The notes beneath the pieces were generated by a model, which worked only from the letters and a program-made list of their open reading frames with translations, was not told the origin of the DNA and ran no database searches. Position numbers and translations under genes: made by a program. Below are positions 1 through 8,133 of a stretch of DNA of 64,000 bases, piece after piece. Within the stretch, counting starts at the first letter, position 1; each line of letters starts with the position of its first letter. The stretch comes from Amia ocellicauda (lineage: Eukaryota > Chordata > Actinopteri > Amiiformes > Amiidae): the NCBI RefSeq assembly GCF_036373705.1, contig NC_089866.1, forward strand, positions 4,721,001 through 4,785,000, read 5' to 3'.

Positions 1-245
1 ATTTATACCCACCATGTGATGTAACTAGACCTATGACTGGGTACCCCTAACTCCGGCACCTAAAATTAAAATAAATAAATACCACAAATGCACGACAATG
101 AAAAACCTCTCCAAATATACAGTAAATAACGGCTATTCCCTTCAGGTCCAGACGCTTGAAACACAGACTCCTCTCTCTACAATTCTACCCACACCCCCTC
201 TGCCGCCCATGTGCGCGCAGGTTTGCCAGGCCGGGTGATACTCAC

Positions 246-1193
246 TCTCCAGGAGGTGCCGGTCTGAAGACGCAGCAGGTCAATGGCTTGCCGTAATCAT
301 GCTTCACCAGCGGAGCCCCCTGCAGCCTGCCACGAGCGTCCGCCCTCCACACCGCCAGCACCCCCAGCTGTGCAGACACAGGCACACACAGACAGTGAGT
401 GGGACACACTGCCCAATCTCTGCCATGCACGTCCTGTCATTGCACGAGTTCTCTCCCACGTATGAATCAGAAACAATACAAAACTGCATCCTAAAAAGGT
501 CAGTGTGGATAAACAGTTCTTGCCTCCCTTACAAGGGTCAGGATAAACTTTTATAAATGGGAGAAATGTAACTGGATACCCCCCCTGGTACCCTTGGACC
601 CCCAGGTGAGTACAGCAGCTCAAAGAAGAACAGTCGGGCTGGTCTCTGCGGCTCATACCTGGTCCCCAGTGACCAAGCGGCTCCCATTGCTGCTCCACTC
701 CAGCAAGGTGATGCAGGCGCTGTGAGCAGAGGACAGCGTCGTCTGCTCCCCAGTCGGGTGGGTGTGTAAGAGCACCTCCCCCGTCTCCCAGCCCACGGCC
801 AGCACGGGCTTAGCAGGATGCCAGCGCAGCACCGTGGGCTGGAACGGGCGCTCAATGTGCGAATTACCAACATGCTCCCCCTGTGCGACACAAAACCAGA
901 CAGGATACTGGTCAATTCACTTGGGCTGGACATTAAGCACCGAGGGAGTGGAATAATAAGTTCCCCGGGATCTTGAGTGATACAAATGTGCTCGGGTTAT
1001 ATTTATGCACAACTTAGAAGACTGCGGTTTGTGTCCCGTGACTCACCTGTTGGAGGTACAGATCAACAGAGCCCCCAGCGGCGGGGCTGAGAGAGGCCAC
1101 CCCGAGCACAGGCTGGGACGAGTGCCAGGCGATCTGACAGGGCGCCCCGTTTGAGTCGGGAGCTTCAATACGGTGATCGAAATACACCGCCAT
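246..1193 (-). CDS. ift140: IFT140, 5' coding exons (gene continues beyond left edge)
   Basis: Intraflagellar transport protein 140, a core IFT-A subunit needed for retrograde transport in cilia. Three consecutive coding exons are visible on the minus strand. The first runs 1193-1047 (start [13 protein letters not shown], then [19 protein letters not shown]), the second 880-659 ([15 protein letters not shown] and GWETGEV), and the third 367-246 ([17 protein letters not shown] and KHDYGKPLT). All junctions are consensus (CAG/GTGAGT, CAG/GTATGA, GA/GTGAGT) and the phases agree (147, 222 and 122 bases). About 163 residues of the N-terminal WD40 propeller are covered; the vertebrate protein is about 1,460 residues, so most of the gene lies to the left. 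The start matches the family's MALYYDHRIEAP beginning from memory. A 3' splice site at 1215 lies 21 bases before the ATG, so the 5' UTR is also spliced. The identification is firm; the exon edges come from reading splice sites. Confidence 0.93.
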
Positions 1194-1857
1194 GTCCCCT
1201 GGGCTGGAGTGTGCCTGAGGAACAACACGACATTTCTATATTTGACACCTGGCGAGAAGGACAACCATTCCTTATTAAAATGATAGTGCAAACTGTAACT
1301 CTGGTTTTGCGTATTTCAAATATATCCCCCCCCGAACGAAACATTGGTGTAAATTGGTACATTTTGCAGCTTCGTATCAATTTTAAGAGTATTCACACAA
1401 GGGCATGACACCTAGATTGTGATTGAAATTGGCAGAATTACTATCTTACCATCAAACATCAAAGCACGCACGTCAAAGTTCAAAAAGTAATCGATAGTCT
1501 TCTAAAGTAATAGTTTGCACTGAAAATGCATTTCTGTGACTCCTGTGTTTCATTTGGTTACATGATTGGTTGCTCAACTAGGACTCCAAGTTTATATTGA
1601 TCCTTTCCCAATAGACTGTAGTCTAGCAAAGGGAGAAAATGCTTGTATCTCTACTTAACAACGTTTACAAAATACAAATCTGATTTAAAAAACTGCCAAT
1701 AAGGGGTTTCTTGTTTAACTAAACAAACAGGTTAATTCATGTTGTCAAACAGTAAATGAACTGGATTTTGTTTGCTTGTTTAAATGCATGACATAGTCTT
1801 TTTGCACAGGGAATGTTTTATTACTGGCAAACGCGTCACTCCCAAACTGCACCTTAC

Positions 1858-2010
1858 CGAGTCGACGTGCTTCTTGGTGGGCTCGGAGTCTAATCGAGCT
1901 CGGGGCTCGGAGGCCTCCTGCACAGTATAAGCCGGCCTGGGCGCAGACTAGTCTAAGTCATGAATACGATACAGCTGCGACAGATGCCGGTGTTTTACCT
2001 GTGCTGTCGC
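1858..2010 (-). promoter_or_regulatory. ift140: Probable IFT140 non-coding first exon and promoter
   Basis: The acceptor at 1215 requires an upstream non-coding exon. A consensus donor on the minus strand (CTCG/GTAAGG) lies at 1857, and a second possible donor (CACAG/GTAAAA) lies near 2008. The surrounding 1,860-2,170 is locally GC- and CpG-rich, as expected of a TATA-less housekeeping promoter. The stretch 1215-1857 between this exon and the first coding exon is AT-rich intron in which nothing else is seen. The transcription start is not determined. Confidence 0.45.
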
Positions 2011-2216
2011 TTCTGTGCGGCGGCGTGGAGCTCGGTGTCCTCGGGGTCCTCGGGGTCCGGGATGGAGAGCCGCTCCGGATGGACGAGAAAAGCGTCGCGT
2101 CGTGTTTCCCCGACAACACAGCCGCCCTCGCCCGGCTTTCGAGGGAGGCGCTCCGGAAAGAGCCGAAGACTGGCGAGTTCACCCGAAGGCCAGTGTGCAA
2201 AAGCAAATACAGTTGA
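2011..2216 (+). other. CpG-rich stretch with unassigned open frames
   Basis: A GC-rich block with plus-strand frames open to about 2,220 (one reads MDEKSVASCFPDN) and a minus-strand frame open across the same bases. It matches no family I recognise and has no clear downstream partner exon. The simplest reading is the CpG core of the ift140 promoter, with long frames that arise because GC-rich DNA has few stops. A short unrecognised first exon cannot be excluded. Confidence 0.25.
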
Positions 2217-2555
2217 TTTAATACGATGGTTTTGTTCATTCTGTATCGCTTTGCACGGTGTGGCAAGTGCACATTAAAATGCATGTTTGTAAATGGATGC
2301 AGTGTCAGTAACTGGGAAGCTTTTGTATTCTTATTTAAATTAGCTTTCCTCTCGAGGTGCATGAGATATTGATATTGCTCAGATTCACCTGGAATACGTG
2401 TTTTTTTATGAAAGCACCATTACACAGCAGCTAAACAAACTCTTTGTGCTCAGATGCGTGTTTGTATTTGTTGTTATTGATTTCCTGGATGGACTTTGAT
2501 GCTCCAGGACGTGGTGACGAAAGTCCAGTTATGGGTGGCGCTTACATGTTACATA

Positions 2556-2569
2556 GTTTCGGTTTCTCA
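2556..2569 (+). promoter_or_regulatory. Interferon-stimulated response element (consensus match)
   Basis: The 14-mer AGTTTCGGTTTCTC fits the ISRE consensus AGTTTCNNTTTCNC/T exactly. It lies about 70 bases before a strong donor at 2640 and about 1.1 kb before the coding exon of the first trim56 copy. It is therefore positioned as the proximal promoter element of that gene. TRIM56 is known to be interferon-inducible; use of this particular site is inferred. Confidence 0.6.
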
Positions 2570-2579
2570 GCTGCAGAAG

Positions 2580-2639
2580 TGTTGACGTTTTACTGCGGTG
2601 CATCCAGGAGACATTTCAGCGGAAAATAAAATCTGCAAA
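2580..2639 (+). other. trim56: Probable non-coding first exon of trim56 copy A
   Basis: The coding exon of copy A is preceded by a good acceptor (tract CCTCTCTGTTCTCAG ending at 3678), so an upstream 5' UTR exon is expected. The best candidate ends at 2639 at donor GTAAGA, just downstream of the ISRE. The left edge is a guess. The intron would be 2640-3678. It holds a GTA/GTG microsatellite and otherwise AT-rich unique DNA. Confidence 0.45.
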
Positions 2640-2668
2640 GTAAGATTAAAAGCAGTATAAACTGGATA

Positions 2669-2670
<2 letters not shown>

Positions 2671-2717
<47 letters not shown>

Positions 2718-2728
2718 GGTGGTGGTGT
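2671..2728 (+). repeat. (GTA)n/(GTG)n microsatellite
   Basis: About thirteen GTA units run into about six GTG units, giving a compound trinucleotide repeat inside the inferred first intron of trim56 copy A. Confidence 0.9.
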
Positions 2729-3690
2729 ATTCGTAGTAGTACTGCAGTAGTAGCAGTAGACTAAATATTTTAAGTTATTTTCTCGTCAGCCACGTTAATC
2801 CTCAGAAAAAGTAAAGTCCTCGTATTTGCTGTATGATCTGCATTTACATATGTTGACAATAAATGCATGTCGTCGTCATATGTGTGTGTGCACTTATTGA
2901 TTTGCATATGTATGTGTTTATGAGTTTGGTATCTAATCCAAATAGGAGTATTGGTGGTATATCGTAAGATCACAACAACGTGAACGTTTTCTTTTTACCG
3001 TGAAGATGAATGACATACATTACAGCTTGAGGATCTATATTTAACAAGACACAATTCACGAAACACACCCCGCTTGTTTAAACGAGTGTAATAATAGTTA
3101 ACCGCACAGTAGCTGTGTTTTCCTAACTTCCTAGAAAACCTAATTGGGGAACTTACATGTTTGTAACGATGCAGCGAGTATATTCTCCTTATCGTTACTT
3201 TACCTACATTGAAATTATTAGTGTAAAAATGGTCCCATGCTAGCTAACATTACTCAAATGCTTTAAAAAGCCACCATTTAGAATCACAATTCCCAGATAC
3301 ATGATATACTGTCGGCCCAAGTTAATTGGGATTCATTACAATATGGCATCTGCATGGCGGTTGATGTGACAGAAAAAACTGTTTCCTGTAACCCTATATG
3401 TTTATTCTAGCCAGGCTGAAAGGGTTCATGGATTTAATGAAAATAAGAAAAAACTACTTAAAAACAGATTTTTCATAAAAATACACTTACGCTTTGCTAT
3501 TTCTCAAAGATAGGGAAAAATGGTGTTGTTTTTTTCTAGACATTGGTCAAATTGAAGCAACTGTTCACCTGTACAACATGGCTAAATCCTCAAGCCCGTT
3601 GAGTTGAGCGTTGCTTAATAACCCAGCTGGGCTGTATCCAGTCCGGCTCCATCTCTTACGGGTCCTCTCTGTTCTCAGGACAGCCGCACC

Positions 3691-5745
3691 ATGGCCACAT
3701 CCAGCCTCCAGCTCTCGGATCAGATACAGGAGGAGTTCCTGCAGTGCAAGATCTGTTTCGAGGTGTACAGGACCCCCCGCACCCTGTCCTGTCTGCACTC
3801 CTTCTGCGAGCCCTGCCTGGAGCAGCTCCTGGAGAAAGGCCAGGGCAGCGTCTGCTGTCCAGAGTGCCGCACGGTGACTGACCTGCAGGGCTGCGTCCGC
3901 AACGCCAAAGCCAGCTTCTTCATCAACAGCCTGCTGGACCTGTTCCGCTCCAAGACCGACACGCAGGCCGTCTGCTCGCTGTGCCCGTCCCTCGGGAAGA
4001 CTCCGGACCCCGCCTCCAATCGCTGCCTGGACTGCGCCGACTTCCTGTGCGCGCCCTGTGCCCAGGGCCACCGCTGCTCCAAGCTGACCCTGGGGCACAG
4101 TGTGGTGAGCCTGCAGGACTACGCCTCAGGGCGCTACGACGAGGAGGCCAGGGGGAAGCAGGAGCGCCACTGCCAGAGCCACCAGGACCCCCTGAGGTTC
4201 TACTGCAGCACCTGCAGCACCCCCATCTGCAGGGACTGCCGCATGCTGGACCACTTCTCACACCAGGTCCTGTCCCTGACCCAGGCCGCCGCAGACAGGA
4301 AGCCCCAGCTGGAGGGGCTGATCGGCAGCCTGGACGGCAGTGTGAAGAGCCTCTCGCAGCAAGAGCAGGAGGTGGACAGCGCCCTGCAGGAGCTGAAGGA
4401 GACCGAAAGCATAATTAAAGATCAGCTCTCAGGATACGTATCTGTGCTGATCGACCAGCTTTTTGCACAAAAGGATGCAGTTTGTGCAGAGTTATCCTCT
4501 TTTGTTGAAGAGCAGGAGAAGAACTACCTGACCATTAAGCAGGATCTGCTCAGTCACATCAGCTCAGCTCAGAGCACCAAAGTCTTCTCCAGACAGGTCA
4601 TGCAGATGGGGAAAGATTATGAGATCCTGGATCTGGAGAGCAGCATTCAGAGCCACATTGAAAGACTGCAGAAACTCAGCATCCCTGCAGTGGGAGAGAA
4701 AACCCCTCTTCTGGTATTTAATGAAGACGCTGTGAAAGACCGTTTCAGAACTGGAATGTTCCAGTTAAGATTCGACCCGTCCAGTGATCCCGTGGAAGAT
4801 CCGAACGGGAGTAACCCTAGCGTTAAACCAGTACCTGAGAAATCAACCCAGATATCTTCAGAGACAAATTCCCAGCCACCAATCACGCCCAATGTATTGC
4901 AAATACAGTCTCAGACACAAGCCTCTGCCGTGCTTCTACCCAAAGCTCAAAATCCAGTTTCTGTTGCTTTTTTACGTTCCTTAGAAACTGATGACGACAA
5001 CAACAACTACACTGAAAACATAACTGGGATCAGCCTGTTCCCCGGCGGTGACATCGTCATCGCAGATAACAGTAACTTGGTAATAAAGAGGTTCATCCGA
5101 AACGGGGTCTTAAGGAGTACGTTTTCCACTGATAATGCAAACTGGGACAACCTTAATCCCTTCAGCCTCGTGGTCTGTGACGAGACCATTTACTTCACCT
5201 CAGGCAGCCGGCTGTACAAACTCACAGACGACGGCGATATAGTGCAGGTGTGCAACTTGCGAGGCTCTCACTCCGAATATGCCATCGCGTCCTATAACAA
5301 TGAATACATAGCGGTCAGTGAGGGCACGTCCTGTTGCCTGTCCCTGTACGATGCAAGAGGTGGCCTGGTGGGACGCGTTCAACCCCCCGACGGAGGGAGG
5401 TTTGTCTTCATGGCGATCAACAGGAGAGAAGAATTCATTGTCTCTGACACCATGAAGAAATGCATTTATATCTTTAACCAAAAGGAAGAGGTCATTAACA
5501 TTTGCAGCTCGGCAGATTCTGGTACCTTCAACCCGAGGAGCATCTGTGTGGACAAGTGGGACAACATTTTGGCAGTGGACGGTGTGAGGGTCCATTTGTT
5601 GTCACCTCGGGGAGAGTTCGTGCGAGTCCTCCTGGACTTAACCGGCCAAAAATACGTCCCAAAACTCATAACGGCCGATGACCGTGGACACCTCATTATG
5701 ACCGATAGGAAAGGAACTATTAGAATCTACAAAATGTCCTACTAG
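3691..5745 (+). CDS. trim56: TRIM56-type E3 ubiquitin ligase, tandem copy A
   Basis: A 684-residue protein in one coding exon. The RING (C3HC4) uses C19, C22, C34, H36, C39, C42, C56 and C59. B-box 1 starts CSLCP at 95 and holds RCLDCADFLC at 111-120. B-box 2 has ligands C161, H164, C172, C175, C180, C183, H188 and H191. A coiled coil spans roughly 195-330, a low-complexity Ser/Pro/Gln linker about 370-425, and an NHL-type propeller about 430-684. Domain order, the CLDCADxLC and YDEEAR motifs and the length match TRIM56 (human about 755 residues), a cytosolic ubiquitin ligase of innate antiviral signalling. The start is the first ATG after the acceptor at 3678, in good context (ACCATGG). RING/B-box DNA is about 99% identical to copy B, while the NHL half is strongly diverged. 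TRIM2/3/71/32-type NHL TRIMs fit less well. Orthology to mammalian TRIM56 is likely but not proved. Confidence 0.88.
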   Translation: MATSSLQLSDQIQEEFLQCKICFEVYRTPRTLSCLHSFCEPCLEQLLEKGQGSVCCPECRTVTDLQGCVRNAKASFFINSLLDLFRSKTDTQAVCSLCPSLGKTPDPASNRCLDCADFLCAPCAQGHRCSKLTLGHSVVSLQDYASGRYDEEARGKQERHCQSHQDPLRFYCSTCSTPICRDCRMLDHFSHQVLSLTQAAADRKPQLEGLIGSLDGSVKSLSQQEQEVDSALQELKETESIIKDQLSGYVSVLIDQLFAQKDAVCAELSSFVEEQEKNYLTIKQDLLSHISSAQSTKVFSRQVMQMGKDYEILDLESSIQSHIERLQKLSIPAVGEKTPLLVFNEDAVKDRFRTGMFQLRFDPSSDPVEDPNGSNPSVKPVPEKSTQISSETNSQPPITPNVLQIQSQTQASAVLLPKAQNPVSVAFLRSLETDDDNNNYTENITGISLFPGGDIVIADNSNLVIKRFIRNGVLRSTFSTDNANWDNLNPFSLVVCDETIYFTSGSRLYKLTDDGDIVQVCNLRGSHSEYAIASYNNEYIAVSEGTSCCLSLYDARGGLVGRVQPPDGGRFVFMAINRREEFIVSDTMKKCIYIFNQKEEVINICSSADSGTFNPRSICVDKWDNILAVDGVRVHLLSPRGEFVRVLLDLTGQKYVPKLITADDRGHLIMTDRKGTIRIYKMSY

Positions 5746-6575
5746 TTGACTGATCGGTTGTGTCTAGTGGGATATTACTGCAACTTAATGCTTACAAAGC
5801 ATTTCGTCAGTACTAAACTCATATACAGTAGTACGTCTGAAGGACCAATCTGCTCGGATCGTTTGTCAATTAGGAAAATCTCCATCTAGTCTACGTGTAA
5901 CGAAACATATATTGTAAAACCTTCAACATATAGATCATTGTTATTGTCTCTTTAAGTTTGTGCAGATATAGATATATTATTTCTCATTCCGCAGATATTC
6001 TTTCTTCCTTTGAATATCATTCTTTCTTCTGTGTTCCCCCCACATTGTCTTAATCTTGTTTTTATTTTCTTTACTATTATTTATTTCTGCTGTTTGTGAT
6101 GCTTTGTACCCTCTCCAATAATGTGGTGTTTTCAGGTGTGATTTAATTATTGTAAATTGACTTTGTAAAGCATGCTGAGATGGTTCTCACCCTAAAGATG
6201 CATATATGTTTGTACCCTTTAATTTGCATGCTTTTATTACTTTTCTACTGTTTGAAATATATGATATCAGATCATAACTGGACCAATTATAGTTATACTC
6301 AAGAGGCACGTTATCAGGACTTTCTTCAGCTTACAGTTTATTAAGAGTCGGAAACATTATCTAATTACCCAGCAGGCTGTTGAAGTGAAAATAAGATTAT
6401 TTTTTTTTATGACTCTTGCATATTTCTGTTGACTCTTCAATGTTGATAGTTTTTTCTTCAGTACATGTGAATATTAGCCTTGAGGTGATTGATAAGGTTA
6501 TCATCAGACCTCAAGAAACAACATATATTTTAAAAAATGAAAAAGGAATTTAAATAAAATGTTCCAAATAAGTCT
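5746..6575 (+). other. trim56: 3' UTR of trim56 copy A with polyadenylation signal
   Basis: AT-rich DNA follows the stop codon to a canonical AATAAA at 6553-6558. A T-rich stretch with TTTGTCTCCTGTTGTCC follows at once, as expected of a cleavage site. No frame of note lies in this stretch. Nothing else is recognised in 6,576-7,000. Confidence 0.55.
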
Positions 6576-7010
6576 GATGCCTTTTGTCTCCTGTTGTCCC
6601 CTTGTCTTTGTCTCATGGTGATGGCCTGTGTACAAACTTCTTCTTTCATAGTAGGCTGTGTTGTGGGGATTCACTCTTTACTCGCTGTGCGCAAAGGGAG
6701 TCTCAATATCAGTAGTTTCTGTGCAGAACTCAAACGCATTGGGTTCAAACAACATACTTACACAGTCCTGTTAATGTAATTAGTGACATAACTGTGTAAA
6801 ACAATATCTGTAGTTTTGACATCCTAAGATGGACTCCAACCCCGTCTGAGCCGGTTCCTGTTTCCTTTAGTCGAGTTGTTGAGCGGGGGGATGGGGGAGG
6901 TCTGTGCTCTGTCAGTCTTGAAGATTGACAACATATATAGATATTAAACAAATCTCTCAGCTGCTTGAGTGCTTCATTTCAAACGTTTTGTCTGGGCTTC
7001 CTGAGTGTAA

Positions 7011-7023
7011 GTGAAACTGAAGG
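7011..7023 (+). promoter_or_regulatory. ISRE-like element upstream of trim56 copy B
   Basis: GTGAAACTGAAGG keeps the GAAANNGAA core of an interferon response element with one departure from the full GAAANNGAAA. It lies about 190 bases before the inferred donor of the first exon of copy B. Confidence 0.4.
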
Positions 7024-7121
7024 CATTCCTCAGCGAAGCAGGACGGTGTGTGGGAGGGTCTGCGGCGATATCTCTGTGTGCTTGTGAACATCTGTCTGTA
7101 AGCAGGCACTCCCGGAGCTCA

Positions 7122-7134
7122 GGGGAACTGAAAC
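7122..7134 (-). promoter_or_regulatory. Second ISRE-like element, trim56 copy B
   Basis: Read on the minus strand this is CGTTTCAGTTCCC, one mismatch from GTTTCNNTTTC. It lies about 70 bases before the donor at 7203, the same spacing as the perfect ISRE of copy A, but in the opposite orientation. Confidence 0.4.
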
Positions 7135-7202
7135 GGGTGCAGCTCTCACAAGTCACTGGGACTTATTCGTGAACCCGGGGAGACTGCAGCTGGAACCTCG
7201 CG
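7135..7202 (+). other. trim56: Probable non-coding first exon of trim56 copy B
   Basis: A strong donor (CTCGCG/GTAAGAG) at 7203 lies 900 bases before the acceptor at 8121 of the copy B coding exon. It mirrors the arrangement of copy A. The left edge is not determined. The intron 7203-8121 is AT-rich and includes a TA microsatellite at 7864-7887. Confidence 0.45.
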
Positions 7203-7863
7203 GTAAGAGTGGAAAAAAGACAACATCAGTCCTTTTCTGGCTTTAAAGTCCTCCATTAACGCTGAGCTTTTTTGGTTACGGTAAAGAAATGAATGCAGGA
7301 AACTAAAGTGAACTATTTCCCCCGGCGAGGGAGTTGCCACATGACAAAGATGAAAGAAATGTAGAGCAAAGAGTTTTTAGAAACTCTCCGTGCTAATTGT
7401 AATTACTCTGATTCTGATTGCCTTTTCATTACTCACTCATTTGTAGAGTTGTTGATTTCTGATTTCACATTAGCTCTGTTTTGTTCCCTGCACTGTGTTT
7501 TTTTAGTGTTCGTTGAAGTAAGAAATGTCAGTTGCTATCTGAGAAGCTTTCATGGTTATGGAGTGAATGTGGTTTACACATTTTTTGGTTAACCTGCTTG
7601 TCTTATTTCAAAAAGACTTATGGCAGTTCTTTTCCACATAGATAAACCTCATAGGATTAAAATATCAATAGCAGTATACAATTCAAAGTTTCATATATAA
7701 CAAGCATTTGACATCAAAGAATTAAAAGACAATCAGGAATAAAAGCATTAAAAAGTTTGTCATTTAAAGACTTCCTCTGAGAGCGTGGGTGACAAGAAAA
7801 AAAGTGAGATAAAATGTTGACTATAGGACTAAAGTGATATTCAATTTAGATCATTTACCACTA

Positions 7864-7887
7864 ATATATATATATATATATATATAT
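7864..7887. repeat. (TA)12 microsatellite
   Basis: A pure TA dinucleotide run inside the inferred first intron of trim56 copy B. Confidence 0.9.
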
Positions 7888-8133
7888 CAGGGCTGTGATT
7901 CAGCAGCCCTCGTCTCTCACTCGAGGTCCTGCAGTGAAAGATCAAGGCCCTGACTTTTCACTTAAATGCAAAATAGTCCTTTCACTTTAAAATTCCCTAT
8001 GAAATACATATTTGGTTCTTTTTGGACATTGGTAAAGCTTTAAGCAGCTGTTCACCTGTAATAACCCAGCTGGGCTGTATCCAGTCCGGCTCCATCTCTT
8101 ACGGGTCCTCTCTGTTCTCAGGACAGCCGCACC

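Noticed and set aside
1958-2362. 134-codon minus-strand frame near the ift140 promoter
   Set aside because: It begins in AT-rich DNA, shows no domain, and crosses the CpG-rich promoter where stops are rare.
3981-4418. Plus-strand frame of 145 codons within trim56 A (and its twin at 8424-8861)
   Set aside because: It is an alternative frame of the RING/B-box exon; its conservation between copies follows from DNA identity of the true frame.
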